Part shown: positions 35,990 to 46,652 of the stretch, piece by piece
How the letters are laid out: each line of letters opens with the position of its first letter
Numbering within the stretch: the stretch's first letter is position 1
Assembly (NCBI RefSeq): GCF_012273895.1
Contig: NC_052123.1
Coordinates: 1,984,001-2,048,000 of the forward strand
Length of the DNA stretch: 64,000 nucleotides
From: Zerene cesonia
Lineage: Eukaryota; Arthropoda; Insecta; Lepidoptera; Pieridae
Direction: 5' to 3'
Made by a program: the position numbers and the translations under genes
The notes under the pieces: model-generated
The model's database searches: none
What the model was told of the DNA's origin: nothing
The model's input: the letters and a program-made list of their open reading frames with translations, nothing else

Positions 35990-36908
35990 TAAGTTGCTGT
36001 CGATGCAAAACTTACTTTTCACGCACACTACAGCAACATAATTAATAATAGTTTTAAAATGCTAGGCTTTCTACTCAGAACGTGCAAAAATTTTAAAAAT
36101 CCTGTCACAAAAATTGCCTTGTGTAATGCCCTAGTTAGAACCAAATTAGAATATTGTAGCGTAATCTGGAATCCGAAATATAATATTCATATTAAAAATA
36201 TTGAACGTATTCAAAAAAGATTTCTGTGGCATTTAGCATACAGTTGTAATGTAGCCAAAAAATTGCGTAGTTACTCAGAACGTCTACATTACTTTAAATT
36301 AAAAACACTATACCACAGGAGGAAAGTGTTGGATCAGGTTTTCTTACACAAATTGGTGAATGGTTCAATCGATTGTTCGTTGTTAGTATCTGAGCTTAAC
36401 TTTAAAGTTCCTGCCAGATTGCCTAGAACTTGTAATAATATGCCGTTCCATACAAAATTTCACAATAGTAATTTAGGCCATTATTTAGGCCTCTCTCGTC
36501 TTACGGAAGATTACAATAATATAGTTTCTGGAAATAACAAGTCTGTTGATATTTTTTCTAATACGCTACATAAGTTTAAGAAAGAATTGCTTTCGATTGA
36601 ACCTTTACCTAATCCCACATGATCACATGATTATATATATATATGTTCGCATTAATTTTATATTATTATTACTATTTTTTTTTACTGTTGCTATTGCTTT
36701 TTTTTTGTAAAATGTATTTAAGACAAAATTGTGTTCGTACTTAAATAGCTGTTAGCTACAGGCTGTGAAATGTTATTTTTATTAGTAGTGGTTGCCTATA
36801 ATTGTGACAGCACTAAGTCTTTGTTTGTTTAATTTTATAAAATTCTCTATCCACGTTATCCGTGTATGTCATGTTGGTGATCCTTAATGTAATAAATAAA
36901 TAAATAAA
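35990..36908 (+). mobile_element. 5'-truncated Jockey-clade LINE copy
   Basis: Reverse transcriptase C-terminus (to 36622), about 260 bp of 3' UTR ('TGGTGATCCTTAATGTAATA') and a terminal (AATA)n tail. 5' truncation plus short-repeat tail is typical of target-primed reverse transcription. No clear target duplication was found. Confidence 0.8.
35993..36622 (+). pseudogene. C-terminal fragment of a Jockey-type LINE reverse transcriptase
   Basis: The open frame starts after an in-frame stop at 35990 and reads VAVDAKLTFHAHYSNIINNS, then KMLGFLLRTCKNF. This is the conserved block after the polymerase palm in Jockey/CR1-type non-LTR reverse transcriptases (DxKLxFxxH...LGFxxR), followed by LCNALVRTKLEYCSVIWNP and IERIQKRFLWHL, which match the C-terminal end of the same proteins. 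About 210 codons of a normally 900-codon protein; the endonuclease and catalytic YxDD parts are absent, so it cannot act. The first ATG (36059) is internal and not a true start. The frame is free of stops to 36622, so insertion is recent enough not to have decayed. Confidence 0.85.
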
Positions 36909-37044
36909 CTATGTTAGTCTTACTAACTGTATGTACTATCCACTAATTGAGTTTGCGTCATCTACAGTACTGCCTGTGTTTGTCTAGTAACGCACGAGTT
37001 ATTTTAATTACAGTTTCATAACATATTCCTAGGAAATATAATGT

Positions 37045-37206
37045 TTCATGTATACTTAATATAAAAAGCTGAAGATATGTTTGAACGCGCTAATCTCAGA
37101 AACTACCGGTCCGATTAAATAGCCGATGTCAGATTGTCCATTTATTGCGGAAGGCTATGGGCAATATAGCATATGCGTCTAGAGTGAAACTGGGGAGCAC
37201 AGCTTG
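37045..37206 (+). mobile_element. Helitron-like, family G
   Basis: AAGCTGAAGATATGTTTGAA, CGCTAATCTCAGAAACTACC and GTCCGATTAAAT, ending GGGGAGCACAGCTTG. Confidence 0.6.
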
Positions 37207-38311
37207 TTAATAGCATTTAGAACCTTAGGGTGATTAAATAATTAAATTGTCTTACAATATTTAGATAGAAAAGAAAAACATTTTCTTATTATTGTTGGGT
37301 CAATTTTTTTTGGTCTAATTACAATAGAACCTCTATAAAACATAGAAATGCATTAAACATACACACGAAACTGTATAATTACACACATTTATCATTACTC
37401 ATTATGATATTCTTAATTCAAGAAAACTCGTGCGCGGCAGCCCTAACGCTCACCATTATCGGCCTACACCGTTCCTTTGTACGTTTTAAGCCCCTACTTA
37501 AAGGAAAAACATAATATGTAACCGCAAAACACGTTAGCAATATCGTATTTCAATTCCTAATAACCGGTAAGGCGTAGGTAAAGTATAAGAAAAACCCTTT
37601 ATAATAAAGGTATTTTCACACTGAGAAACCCTCATAAAAGCAAAAGAGCTCGATATGGAGTACCGTTCATTGGGAAGCAATATAAATTTATCTTTATCTT
37701 CTAGTATCGGGCGACGTAAACATCTCTGTAATCAGTAGGTGAATTAGGGTTGCCACTGCAATGTTTCATTGTCTAATTTGATAGATTCTGAATAATTAAG
37801 AGATTACTGGTATTTTTTTTTATTGTGGATCCTTTCACGTTACCTTTGAAACGTTCTTCTTGAAGTCAGATTCTGGAAGTAGATTGTCACGACGGCAAAA
37901 AAAAAATACAAAAAAACAACCAGTACAATACAAAAAAAAGTAAACAATTTAAAGCATAAAAAATTACGTGATGTCTCCAGCCATTATAAATTTTCTTTTT
38001 TATGACGTTTTTGAAAGAACATTTATAACATAAATTCTCATTGAATTTATTAGTAATCTGTGGACTCTTTTGTAAGTTTTTAGTCGGAAAAAAATTACTT
38101 CTGCTAATTTTAGATTAAATTAAAAATTAAAAAATTAAATTAAAATTAAAGAAATAAATTTAAATAAAATATATTTACTTTTGAAAGATTACATTTTATT
38201 TTTGTATATATTGAATTAGATATAGAATGAGCCCAACCTTATTCCATAAACTATAACAACGTCTCATACATTGTCATTTAAAAATATCTTGTAATAATCT
38301 TGAAATAATCC
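37207..38311. other. AT-rich stretch without recognisable gene
   Basis: Nothing supported beyond A/T-rich simple sequence (for example 38100-38170). Confidence 0.4.
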
Positions 38312-38528
38312 TCCTACTAATCCCACTAATATTATAAATGCGAAACTTTTTAAGGATGGATGTATGTTTATGTTACTCTTTCACGCAAAAACTACTGATA
38401 CTATACTGATTGCAATGAAATTTGCTATGTACATAGCTGGACAACTGGAATAACACATAGGTAACTTTTTATCACAATATTCCTACGGGATACGAACTTA
38501 CGCGGGTGAAATCGCGGGACGCAGCTAG
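38312..38528 (+). mobile_element. Lep1-like Helitron, family A, doubled 5' end
   Basis: TCCTACTAATCCCACTAATA: the first ten bases are reiterated before the normal start. Ends GGACGCAGCTAG before T. Confidence 0.8.
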
Positions 38529-38929
38529 TATCGTATACATCTAAATTTGATTTTAATTTAATTGCGTTTTTCTCTGAGTTGACAGCCCTAACCCTATCTC
38601 GATATGAGGCCACATCAGCATTTACGATCCGTTCTTACACTTAGAAGTTCGCGGGTAACGTGGGGCCTAAACGCAAAATAGTTATTCCCCATTGAATTAC
38701 GCAGTTTAAATGGTTTATTCCGCTTTTAACCTTTACTTGAAATCAATGTATATTTTTTGGTGATTAGCTTATATTATATTAATTAATAACAATGAAATTA
38801 GTGTCAATTGCCGTGTCCGCTTATAGGATATGGGGCAAATGCATTTAGCATCTTTTTCGCTGATCGATTTTCTTTATACTTAAGTAGGTGATCAGCCTTT
38901 AGTGTCCTGCTAGATCTAGTCATTATTGA

Positions 38930-39060
38930 ATTTCGGTTCTGAAATCATGTGATTGTTTTGTATTGTTTTCTTAGGCATTCTATAACTCGGTGGGCTTTCA
39001 ACCGGCTGTCGTGATTCTTATTGTATTTGATATAAAATTGTTGTAATTTTTAAATCCGAT
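38930..39060 (+). repeat. Dispersed repeat K, partial
   Basis: ATAACTCGGTGGGCTTTCAA, CCGGCTGTCGTGATTCTTAT and TTGATATAAAATTGTTG match the 49.8-kb copy in order. Confidence 0.5.
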
Positions 39061-39324
39061 GTTGTATTTATTGAAATTATCCGGTATTTTAATAATCATA
39101 AATATTACACCATTTTATTTGTGTTTATTCTACAAGTTGGGACATGCAGTTTATTCTGATACCTTGAATTTGAATTATATATAAATACCTTGAAATTGAA
39201 TTTCAACATAATATGAGAATTCACTTCTTCGTTATTCTTAAAATGGTATTCTTAAAGTAATATTCTTAAAATAGTCTGGGTGGTTTTTTACAAACAAACA
39301 TACTTCTCTAACATACTACGTTTT

Positions 39325-39450
39325 GAGAAATTTTGAAAGAATGGAAAAAATTGATCACGAGGCGGGATTTGAACCCGCGTTTTTCGCCAAACCGTAGCAA
39401 CGCCTAGCCTCTGGGCCACCCGTGATCGTGTTTCAACATTTCTCATTTAT
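39325..39450 (-). mobile_element. T element: tRNA-shaped core between inverted arms
   Basis: The core 39355-39425 (71 nt, minus strand) folds as a tRNA: acceptor TCACGGG/CTCGTGA (one G-T pair), D stem GCC/GGC, anticodon stem TTGCT/GGCGA with loop ACGGTTT, T arm GCGGG-TTCAAAT-CCCGC. The A box resembles Ser/Leu tRNAs. Flanks GAGAAATTTTGAAAGAAT and CAACATTTCTCATTTAT are partly complementary. Position 33 is C rather than T, so a working tRNA is unlikely. Sister copies: 43839, 49347, 62228. Confidence 0.7.
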
Positions 39451-39711
39451 AAAGTATTCAATGCTATAAAGCAAAAAGCATCAGACCACCACGCAACATC
39501 CCGTGACGTTGACAATAAAACATTTGTTAACGTTGCGTTTTTTGTTGTTACATGATTGAACAAAAGCACTATGGTAATTTCTTACAAGGAAGGAGCCGTG
39601 TCCACGCAAAACCTAGTACGGGAAGATGGTTTACCAGCTATTCCCTCCAGGGAGTAGTATCGCCACACGTTTAACGCCGCTTCATGATGGAATAAGTCCC
39701 TGTTGTCTACT

Positions 39712-39835
39712 TCCCTACCAGTATTATAAATGAGAAAGAGTCTCTGTCTGTGTTTCGGTCTGTCTATCTCTTCTTCACGCCTAATCCACTGAACCGATTT
39801 CCAATAATTTATTCAACGTTGGATACGTGCGCGGT
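39712..39835 (+). mobile_element. Helitron-like 5' fragment
   Basis: CCAGTATTATAAATGAGAAA, CTCTGTCTGTGTTTCGGTCT and CCACTGAACCGATTTCC. Resembles the A/F start, with a different body. Confidence 0.4.
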
Positions 39836-40826
39836 CCCTGAGTGGTTAAACTATATTTGTACTACGGACTTCTAGTCATTTGTAGCTATATTCAGCTGGA
39901 TATGAACGCAGGTAGGCTGCCGTTTTAAAGCAAAAAATTATTATTTTATGGTTTATCCCAGTCATATTTTTTATTGGAAAAGACGATAGTATTTATTATA
40001 ATTACGAAATGTTCATATTCGTGTCTTATCTTTCACTATGTAGGAAAGAAAGAAAGATACATTGATATCTTTGAAATGTACACCCGTTATTAGATATTAT
40101 GCTAAAAGCAAAGAAAAGATAGAAAAAAGTATCAACTTTTTACATCAAGCCAAAGATAAGATTGTTAAAATCGATAAGCCTTGTCATATCGTCAGATCTT
40201 AGGCCTCCAGCTACTATCGATCGAGGCCCGATATAACACAAAACCATGGAGCCGAGAGCAGTTCTAATTTTAGCGGACCCAAGAACTGCGAAATGGATGG
40301 AGCATTGGTTATCATTAATTTTCACTCTGCACTCATTTGAAGTGATAAATCTCACAAAAAAGGCTCAGCACAGTCGTTAACTGTTATGAAAGGTGTAATT
40401 TTATTCAATAAACTGCTTTATTGCTTTTTAAAGACATCGCAGAGGAGTGGAATTTAGCACTTATGCATGTTAATGGGCTGATTTTAGGGTTCCATTATTA
40501 TCATTGATATATTCTTAATGATTGACTAAACTAATAATCTTCTTAACCGAAAAGAGAAGGTGTGGATAGCAACAAAATAAATAGACGAATCTAATGTTTA
40601 CTCCTAAATAATGCATTTTCTTCCTTTGTGCCTGATTACCTGGTAGAGATTGCTGTTTATTTAAGGACTCTTGTCCGAATTTATCCCTTTTTTAATACTC
40701 GCTACTTTTTATATTTCAGTTTTACTATATAACTATGAATAATTAATTGCATGCTTTTACAAACAAATATTAACGATGAGAGACAATGTCACAAGAAAAC
40801 TAACGCATCCAGTAAGATAACGTGTC
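39836..40826. other. Stretch without recognisable gene
   Basis: 40140-40355 (minus) holds a 71-codon frame of moderately even base composition (CRVKINDNQCSIHFAVLGSA within it). Not recognised; it may be a worn element fragment. Confidence 0.3.
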
Positions 40827-40923
40827 GACATGTGCCAACACGCACTTGGCCATTGCGATGGATAACTAAACTCTAATAGAAGGCCTGTCTTCGTATAGCG
40901 GGCATAAATATGGGCTGATGATT
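40827..40923 (+). mobile_element. Decayed SINE B 3' half
   Basis: 'CGACATGTGCCAACACGCAC', TTGGCCATTGCGATGGAT, GAAGGCCTGT and 'AAATATGGGCTGATGATTA' keep the B order with many changes. An older copy than its neighbour at 41065. Confidence 0.65.
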
Positions 40924-41064
40924 ACAGGAGTATGGGGTATACATAATAGGCTGTTATGTATGAAAATTTATTTTGCATGTCTTTTTTTATCTCGATAACT
41001 TGCATTCAGCCAAGCAGCCTACAACAATCGGCAAATATTGTAAGTTAAGTATTCTTATATTAAA

Positions 41065-41368
41065 AAAAGCAGTGGTGGTTCAGTGGTGAGAACCTCGGAC
41101 TTCAAAATCGATAAGTCGGGGTTCGAGACCGGGCGAGCGTGCAGGAATTAAATCGATTTTTCAATTTATCTGCACATGTGGATAACATCACCACTTCTTA
41201 AACGGTGAAGGAAAACATCGTGAGGAAACCGGCATGTTCAAGAATTAAAAGTTCGACGACATGTGACATCTGCCAACCCGCACTTGGCCAGCGTGGTGGA
41301 TTATGGCCTGAACCCTCATAAGAGGCCTGTGTCCCAGCAGTGGGAACATATATGGGCTGATGATGATG
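41065..41368 (+). mobile_element. Full-length SINE B with 18-bp target duplication
   Basis: Flanked by AAGTATTCTTATATTAAA on both sides (41047-41064 and 41369-41386), an exact target-site duplication. Head GCAGTGGTGGTTCAGTGGTG, B-box-like GGTTCGAGACC, tail GATGATGATGA. This fixes both ends of the family. Confidence 0.95.
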
Positions 41369-41539
41369 AAGTATTCTTATATTAAACGTGAAATTAAATG
41401 AACAATTTATTTATTTAAAGCCAGTTAGGTGCACGCCTCTAGCTCTGCCCGGGTAATCATTTATGGTAATTGAAATACCTACCTATCACTATATACAAAC
41501 ACTAATTCTTTTTTATGTTACTTAGTCCGTTTATGATCC

Positions 41540-42043
41540 CACGGCAAGTATAAAGTCATTCGCGCGTTTGTATGCATGTATGCTTCATCATCATCATCAT
41601 CATCATCAGCCCATATATGTTCCCACTGCTGGGACACAGGCCTCCTATGAGGGTTCAGGCCATAATCCACCACGCTGGCCAAGTGCGGGTTGGCAGATGT
41701 CACATATCGTCGAACTTTTGATTCTCGGACATGCCGGTTTCCTCACGATGTTTTCCTTCACCGTTTTAAGCAGTGATGATGTTATCCACATGTGCAGATA
41801 AATTGAAAAATCAATTTATTTCCTACACGCTCGCCCGGTCTCGAACCCCGACTTATCGATTTTGAAGTCCGAGGTTCTCACCATTGAGCCACCACTGCTT
41901 TTGTATGTATGCTTAGATCTTTAAAACTACACAATGGATTCTGATGGGTTTTTTAATAGATTGATTCAAGAGGAAGGTTTATGTGTATAACATATATTAA
42001 ACTACTCCAAATTTAACTCGTGCGAAGGCACTGGCAAAAGCTA
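41540..42043 (+). mobile_element. Family E Helitron interrupted by a SINE
   Basis: Left part (AAGTATAAAGTCATTCGCGC, TTTGTATGCATGTATGCTT) and right part (AGATCTTTAAAACTACACAA, AAGAGGAAGGTTTATGTG, GGCAAAAGCTATT) are the two halves of one E element split by the minus-strand SINE at 41586-41904. Confidence 0.7.
41586..41904 (-). mobile_element. SINE B inserted in a Helitron
   Basis: Near full length with a (CAT)n stretch (tail) on the left. Flanks share ATGTATGCTT (41576-41585 and 41905-41914), the likely target duplication, which lies inside the E element. Confidence 0.85.
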
Positions 42044-42445
42044 TTTTTTGTATATAACAAAGATTGAAAAAGTGATCCCATCTGTACTTCTCACTGATTT
42101 CGTAAGCTGACCAACTATCTATAAGCTAAAATTTAAAATACTTCTCTTCCAAACACCACATTGCACTCTTTAACCTATAAATTGTCCAATTAAGCAGATC
42201 AATCAGCAATAAAACCCCATATGTCGTCTGATGGCAATAAATAACGAATTTCGGGCGGCACGTGATTGGGTCGTTATGCTCACAATAAATATAAATCATA
42301 CAGAAGATGCTTTATTGTGGAAACGGTATCTCGTAGTTGTGTATACTTCGAGGATGTAACGCTACTGGCTATGACGTAAGATGTACCTATTTATCAAGCA
42401 ATTTGAGAGTAGTTTGTTTTATGTTCGTGTATCTTAATTTAATGG

Positions 42446-42769
42446 TGGGAGTCGAGCATGCTTCGGCACGAATTGAGCCAGCTCGCACCGGGGAAGTACC
42501 ACACCCTCACAGAAAACCGGCGTGAAATAGTGGCATGCCACTGTGTTTCGTACGGTGAGTGGGGGAGCCGGAGGCCCGTTTCCTTTTCCTCACCCGTCCT
42601 AGTCCATTCCTTCTTTCCAGTCGTTAATCCTTTCCTTTTCCCTTACCCCAATAAAGCGGGCAGCGCATTCGCAGAGGTACTACCTTTGCGAATGTTTATG
42701 GGCGGTCGTGATCGCCTACCATCAGGCGAACCACCAGCTCAGTTGCCCGCTATGACATAAAAAAAAAAA
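42446..42769 (+). mobile_element. C element, subfamily 1, complete reference copy
   Basis: Starts GGGAGTCGAGCATGCTTCGG, ends GCTATGACATAAAAAAAAAA. Hairpin CATTCGCAGAGGT-ACT-ACCTTTGCGAATG at 42666-42694, one G-T pair. The open frame across it is incidental. Head without clear pol III boxes; tail of LINE type (CGCCTACCATCAGGCGAACC). Confidence 0.85.
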
Positions 42770-42775
42770 TCTTAA

Positions 42776-42945
42776 CTTATATTATAAAGAAAAAAATTAT
42801 ACATATGTTTGTAATGTTATCACATTAAAACTACTGTATCGATTTCAAAAACGATTCCACCATTTCAAAGCTTTATCTCTAATGTGTGGCCATAGGTTAT
42901 AGGTTTTATTTGTATCAAGGGTGAAGCTGTGATAGTCCAATAGAA
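42776..42945 (+). mobile_element. Helitron-like, family F, decayed
   Basis: 'TATTATAAAGAAAAAAATTA', CTACTGTATCGATTTCAAAA, CCACCATTTCAAAGCTTT and GGGTGAAGCTGTGA. No good 3' terminus. Confidence 0.5.
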
Positions 42946-43061
42946 TACTTTTAAACATAGTGGTGTAAATTTAAGGAAAGCTAAAAAGTAAAACTGCTGT
43001 TGTTATCGATTTATACGTAGTTAAAACCTCTTAATTAAAACCGTTCATCCTACACTACTTC

Positions 43062-43175
43062 CTACTTAATATTATGAATGCGAAAGTTTGTGAGGATGGA
43101 TGTATATATAGTAGCTTTTGCGTGAAAGAGTAACAAACACACACATCCTTACAAATTTTCGCATTTAAATAGATA
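43062..43175. mobile_element. Family A Helitron 5' end in head-to-head inverted form
   Basis: CTACTTAATATTATGAATGC, GAAAGTTTGTGAGGATGGAT on the plus strand is followed directly by AACACACACATCCTTACA, AATTTTCGCATTTAAA, the same region inverted. A foldback of about 45-bp arms. Confidence 0.7.
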
Positions 43176-43253
43176 CTTTTTATTCCGATTAAATGCTCCC
43201 TGGAGACAAAACAGAAATCTCGATACCCGGGCGGAGCTGGGACGAGCGTCTAG
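43176..43253 (+). mobile_element. Helitron 3' end fragment
   Basis: CCCGGGCGGAGCTGGGACGA followed by GCGTCTAG before T. Different from the A-F termini. Confidence 0.45.
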
Positions 43254-43838
43254 TATTACATAAAATGCTAGATTTCTGTGTAATTTATACTAGATGAAGA
43301 TAAAATATAAATTCCACGTCATTGTTGTTACGTACGAATGATATTTGTTTTTAATATTGTTATATTTTCATACTCATAAATTCGCAGAAGTCAATCTTAA
43401 TTTGAGAACCAATGGGTTCACTCAATAAGAAATAATTTATTTATAATTATGCTTTGCGCTGTAAATTCTTTATGCTTTTAGAGTTTAACTGTGTATCGGT
43501 ATTGAAATAACATTCTTACTAGTTACAGAAAACGAGATAACACGGTTATATTAAATTATTCGCAATTGGTCATGTACAGAGTAAAACTAAGGAATTTATT
43601 TAATTCTGGCGATCCTATTTACAATAATAGGACGATCATAAATTTTTTCTATTATAACCGATTCTTGATACAAAGTTTCAATTAAATCTGCCCGTTTAAA
43701 GTGTCATGATTTAATCTACAGGAGTCGTCTACATACAAAACATAATAAAAGTGTGCTATAAAGCACTCAACTCACTAGCTCAATTTTTATTTAGTTTTAA
43801 TATAGAAAAATTACATTCCAAAACTATAAACAATTTCC
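43254..43838. other. Stretch without recognisable gene
   Basis: AT-rich; nothing supported. Confidence 0.4.
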
Positions 43839-43988
43839 ATGAGAAATATTGAAAGAATAGAAAAAAATTGATCACGAGGCGGGATTCGAACCCGTGTCTT
43901 TTTGCCATACCGTAACAAAGCCCAGTCTCCCGGCAACCCGAATCCCGCCTCGTGATTAAAATTTTTCTATCCTTTCAAAATTTCTCAT
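43839..43988 (-). mobile_element. T element with 50-bp terminal inverted repeats
   Basis: Arms 43839-43888 and 43939-43988 match at 45 of 50 positions when one is inverted. The arms include the T-arm half (GAATCCCGCCTCGTGAT) plus the CTTTCAAAATTTCTCAT end. The 50-bp middle keeps D- and anticodon-like parts (TTACGGTATGG, minus strand). The tRNA 5' acceptor has been replaced by an inverted copy of the 3' side, producing a MITE-like foldback. Confidence 0.75.
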
Positions 43989-45660
43989 TTATAAAGCATT
44001 TCAATGATATAAAAATAAAAATTAAATTTGTCAATTTCCATGTTATGTTTGTACACGTATATACGAATGCATAATACAAGATAATATATTATAATTCCAT
44101 AACTATAGTTGCTATGGATATACGCTATACGCTTTTATATAACGCACACGCGTACTCGAGGGCCAATCAAGACGGAGTTAGACACAATAAATATAAATCA
44201 CAAGATGATCGGAATTGTGTGAAAGCTATTACTTACACATGCCCCGATTTCAAGATAATGGTCGTAAATTATTTTTATGTTACAACTCGGAGCGTGTATG
44301 TAAAACGTCGCTTGGGCCTAACCTTTTTCGGTGATCAAATGGTTGAGTGCGTTTTAATGTGTTATATTTTAAATAAACGTTTGGATAAATAAATATAGGC
44401 TCGATATAAACACTAGGCCCTTTCCTTTGCTTGTACATTTAAACATTTAGCAGGATTTTAATATGTAAAAAGTATAAGAGCTTGTAAACTTACATAACTC
44501 AAAACAAAACACAAGGGCCTTTGTTCTCAGCGGATATTTCCCGAGATATCTCAATGTATGACAGGATGCGCGTGTTTTACTGATACGGAATATAAACAGG
44601 AGCAGCTGCGTAACATCGCTAGTGTAAATATGCATTCTAATTTGGATTTATTTGAGTGCTTCGATCTTCCGTGTTTCTATTGTAAAAAATAATCGATAAT
44701 CTACATGGAACTGTTAAAAATGTATCAGCTTTACGCTTTAGGCTTCCTTGTGTTACCTTCGTATATAAATTGTTTCCTATCCCGCTATGAAAATAGGCAA
44801 CATAGAAAATTTGTGGAACACATTGGTTAGACTTAAAAATAACGTATGACTCCAAAATGCAGTTCTATCAAGATCCAATTAATTCTCGAAGTGTATTGTT
44901 TTAGTACATGTTCGATATAGATAGAAGAAAGTATCCAGAGTATATTAATTAACATATGCTTTTAAACCGTGTGGTTTTGGCTATAATATAAATAAAATAA
45001 TACTTTATTCCTTTGTATACAACTTTGTTATAAGCTCTGGTCCCTTTACTAATAAGATGAAAAAGAGGGTGGTGTATGTGTCCGCGTGTGTGTGTTAAAT
45101 ACGAATAAAGCTCTAGTCAAAACACGAAATTCTAATCATCCACTTACAATAAATACCTCTGCCGTGCGGACCTCACCGTCATTATATTAGAAACAGGGCA
45201 TGATATAGCAAATTACCATTTCACCGACAAGAATGGCCGACAATTATGACACTTAATTAATAGCTATCGTGTTCAAATTATCGTATTAAGCGATATAGTT
45301 GAATTAACCAAGGGTATAGTACAATGGTGCCCGTACTTTTCGAAGGGTTTTATTGTTCTAGCTTAATGAAGGGTACATTGTTCGGAGCCCTTTGGGAAAC
45401 GAATTTATGTTCAGTTTTTATGTGAATTAAAACATGTAGGTGGATTGTTTAGATTGTAATTAGAGACCGCTTGCTGCGGTTGGGCTCATTGAATTGTTTG
45501 TTTGTCGTTTTTCGAAAACCCGCTTTGTGGGGTTGATTTTTGGAAATCGCTTCGTTTCGAATAAATGTGATTTCTTACATCTAAATATTGCATAGATATA
45601 GAAATAAAACTGACGGTTCCTGTTCTGGAGGGAAAAATTTAAATAAAATGTTGAATTGTT
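43989..45660. other. Stretch without recognisable gene
   Basis: Several frames of 60-92 codons (the longest 44114-44392, plus) encode nothing recognised. No clear repeats. Confidence 0.35.
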
Positions 45661-45975
45661 CATCATCATCATCTTCAGCCCATATATGTTCCCACTGCTG
45701 GGACACAGGCCTCCTATGAAGGTTCAGGCCATAATCCACCACGCTGGCCAAGTGCGGGTTGGCAGATGTCACATGTCATCGAACTTTTGATTCTTGGACA
45801 TGCCGGTTTCCTCACAATGATTTCCTTCACAGCAGCAGCTTCAATAGTGGTGATGTTATCCACATGTGTAGATAAATTGAAAAAGCAATTTATTTCCTGC
45901 ACGCTCGTCCGGTCTCGAACCCCGACTTATCGATTTTGAAATCCGAGTTTCTCACCACTGAGCCACCACTGCTTT
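45661..45975 (-). mobile_element. SINE B, near full length
   Basis: Tail (CAT)n at left, head ending GAGCCACCACTGC at right. Carries a small insertion CAGCAGCAGCTTCAATAG in the middle (near 45830-45848). Confidence 0.85.
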
Positions 45976-46439
45976 TTACTGTTGATTATTTCAATTATAT
46001 CACTTTTATTTTCTATCTTTTTAAATTTAATTTGTTTAATATTCCGAAAGCTTTTACTTACTTATACGTAGCGACGGTGACAACACCCTTCATTTTAAAA
46101 GTTGGTAGCACTTCTACAGCTAAAACAGTACATTATCCACACTCCTATAAACACAGATAAACTAAATTTCAGGTTTCAAATTGTGTTTTGCAAGTTAATA
46201 AGTAATAAGCATAATTAAGACAATTTCGGGTAAACACACCTAAGCTTGGCGGTTGGCCGAAACGGTCTCTTCGCCGCAGGACTACTTTACTACTAGTGGC
46301 TTAGTTAAACGTTCCAGAACTAATGTTTTATTCCTAAACCATAGCACAGGTTCAAAAGTTTTGATAATTAAATTTAAATTGATGAAAAATTAAAAATATT
46401 CGGACTATTCTTGTAGTGTTTTCAGCGGACTTCAAAGAG

Positions 46440-46560
46440 GAATTTATCAATTCGACTGAAAATTTCGAATTTTTTATTTGACAAGCTGGTGTCTCCCGTG
46501 TGGTCCCATGTAGTCTAGTTCTGAGAAGAGGATTTAGTATTATCTCAAAAATAGGTCTTT
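46440..46560 (+). repeat. Dispersed repeat M
   Basis: 'TTGACAAGCTGGTGTCTCCC', GTGTGGTCCCATGTAGTCTA and GTTCTGAGAA correspond in order to the copy at 815-962. Confidence 0.45.
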
Positions 46561-46566
46561 TTTCAG

Positions 46567-46652
46567 ATTAATTACCAATAAACTGCTAACTATTACAACA
46601 AATGCGGTTGAGTCTCTTGATATTGCTAATAAATTTTTCACTGGGGTTGGGC
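46567..46652 (+). CDS. Candidate exon encoding a signal peptide, cut by gap
   Basis: A pyrimidine-rich acceptor (GGTCTTTTTTCAG) ends at 46566. After 35 bases the ATG at 46602, preceded by ATTACAACAA (A at -3, a good insect context), opens MRLSLLILLINFSLGLG: one positive charge then a hydrophobic core, as in a secretory signal peptide. The frame is lost in the gap after 17 residues, so the product is unknown. A chance hydrophobic frame in AT-rich DNA is quite possible; the acceptor just upstream is what raises it above the other short frames. Confidence 0.3.

Noticed and set aside
40140..40355. Minus-strand 71-codon frame as a host exon
   Set aside because: Not recognised, and its flanks show no splice pattern; left as an unassigned stretch.
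42458..42760. A 100-codon frame
   Set aside because: Lies wholly inside a C element that has related, frame-broken copies elsewhere.
44114..44392. A 92-codon frame
   Set aside because: No recognised motif, no splice context, ordinary for AT-rich DNA. Could be revisited with RNA data.
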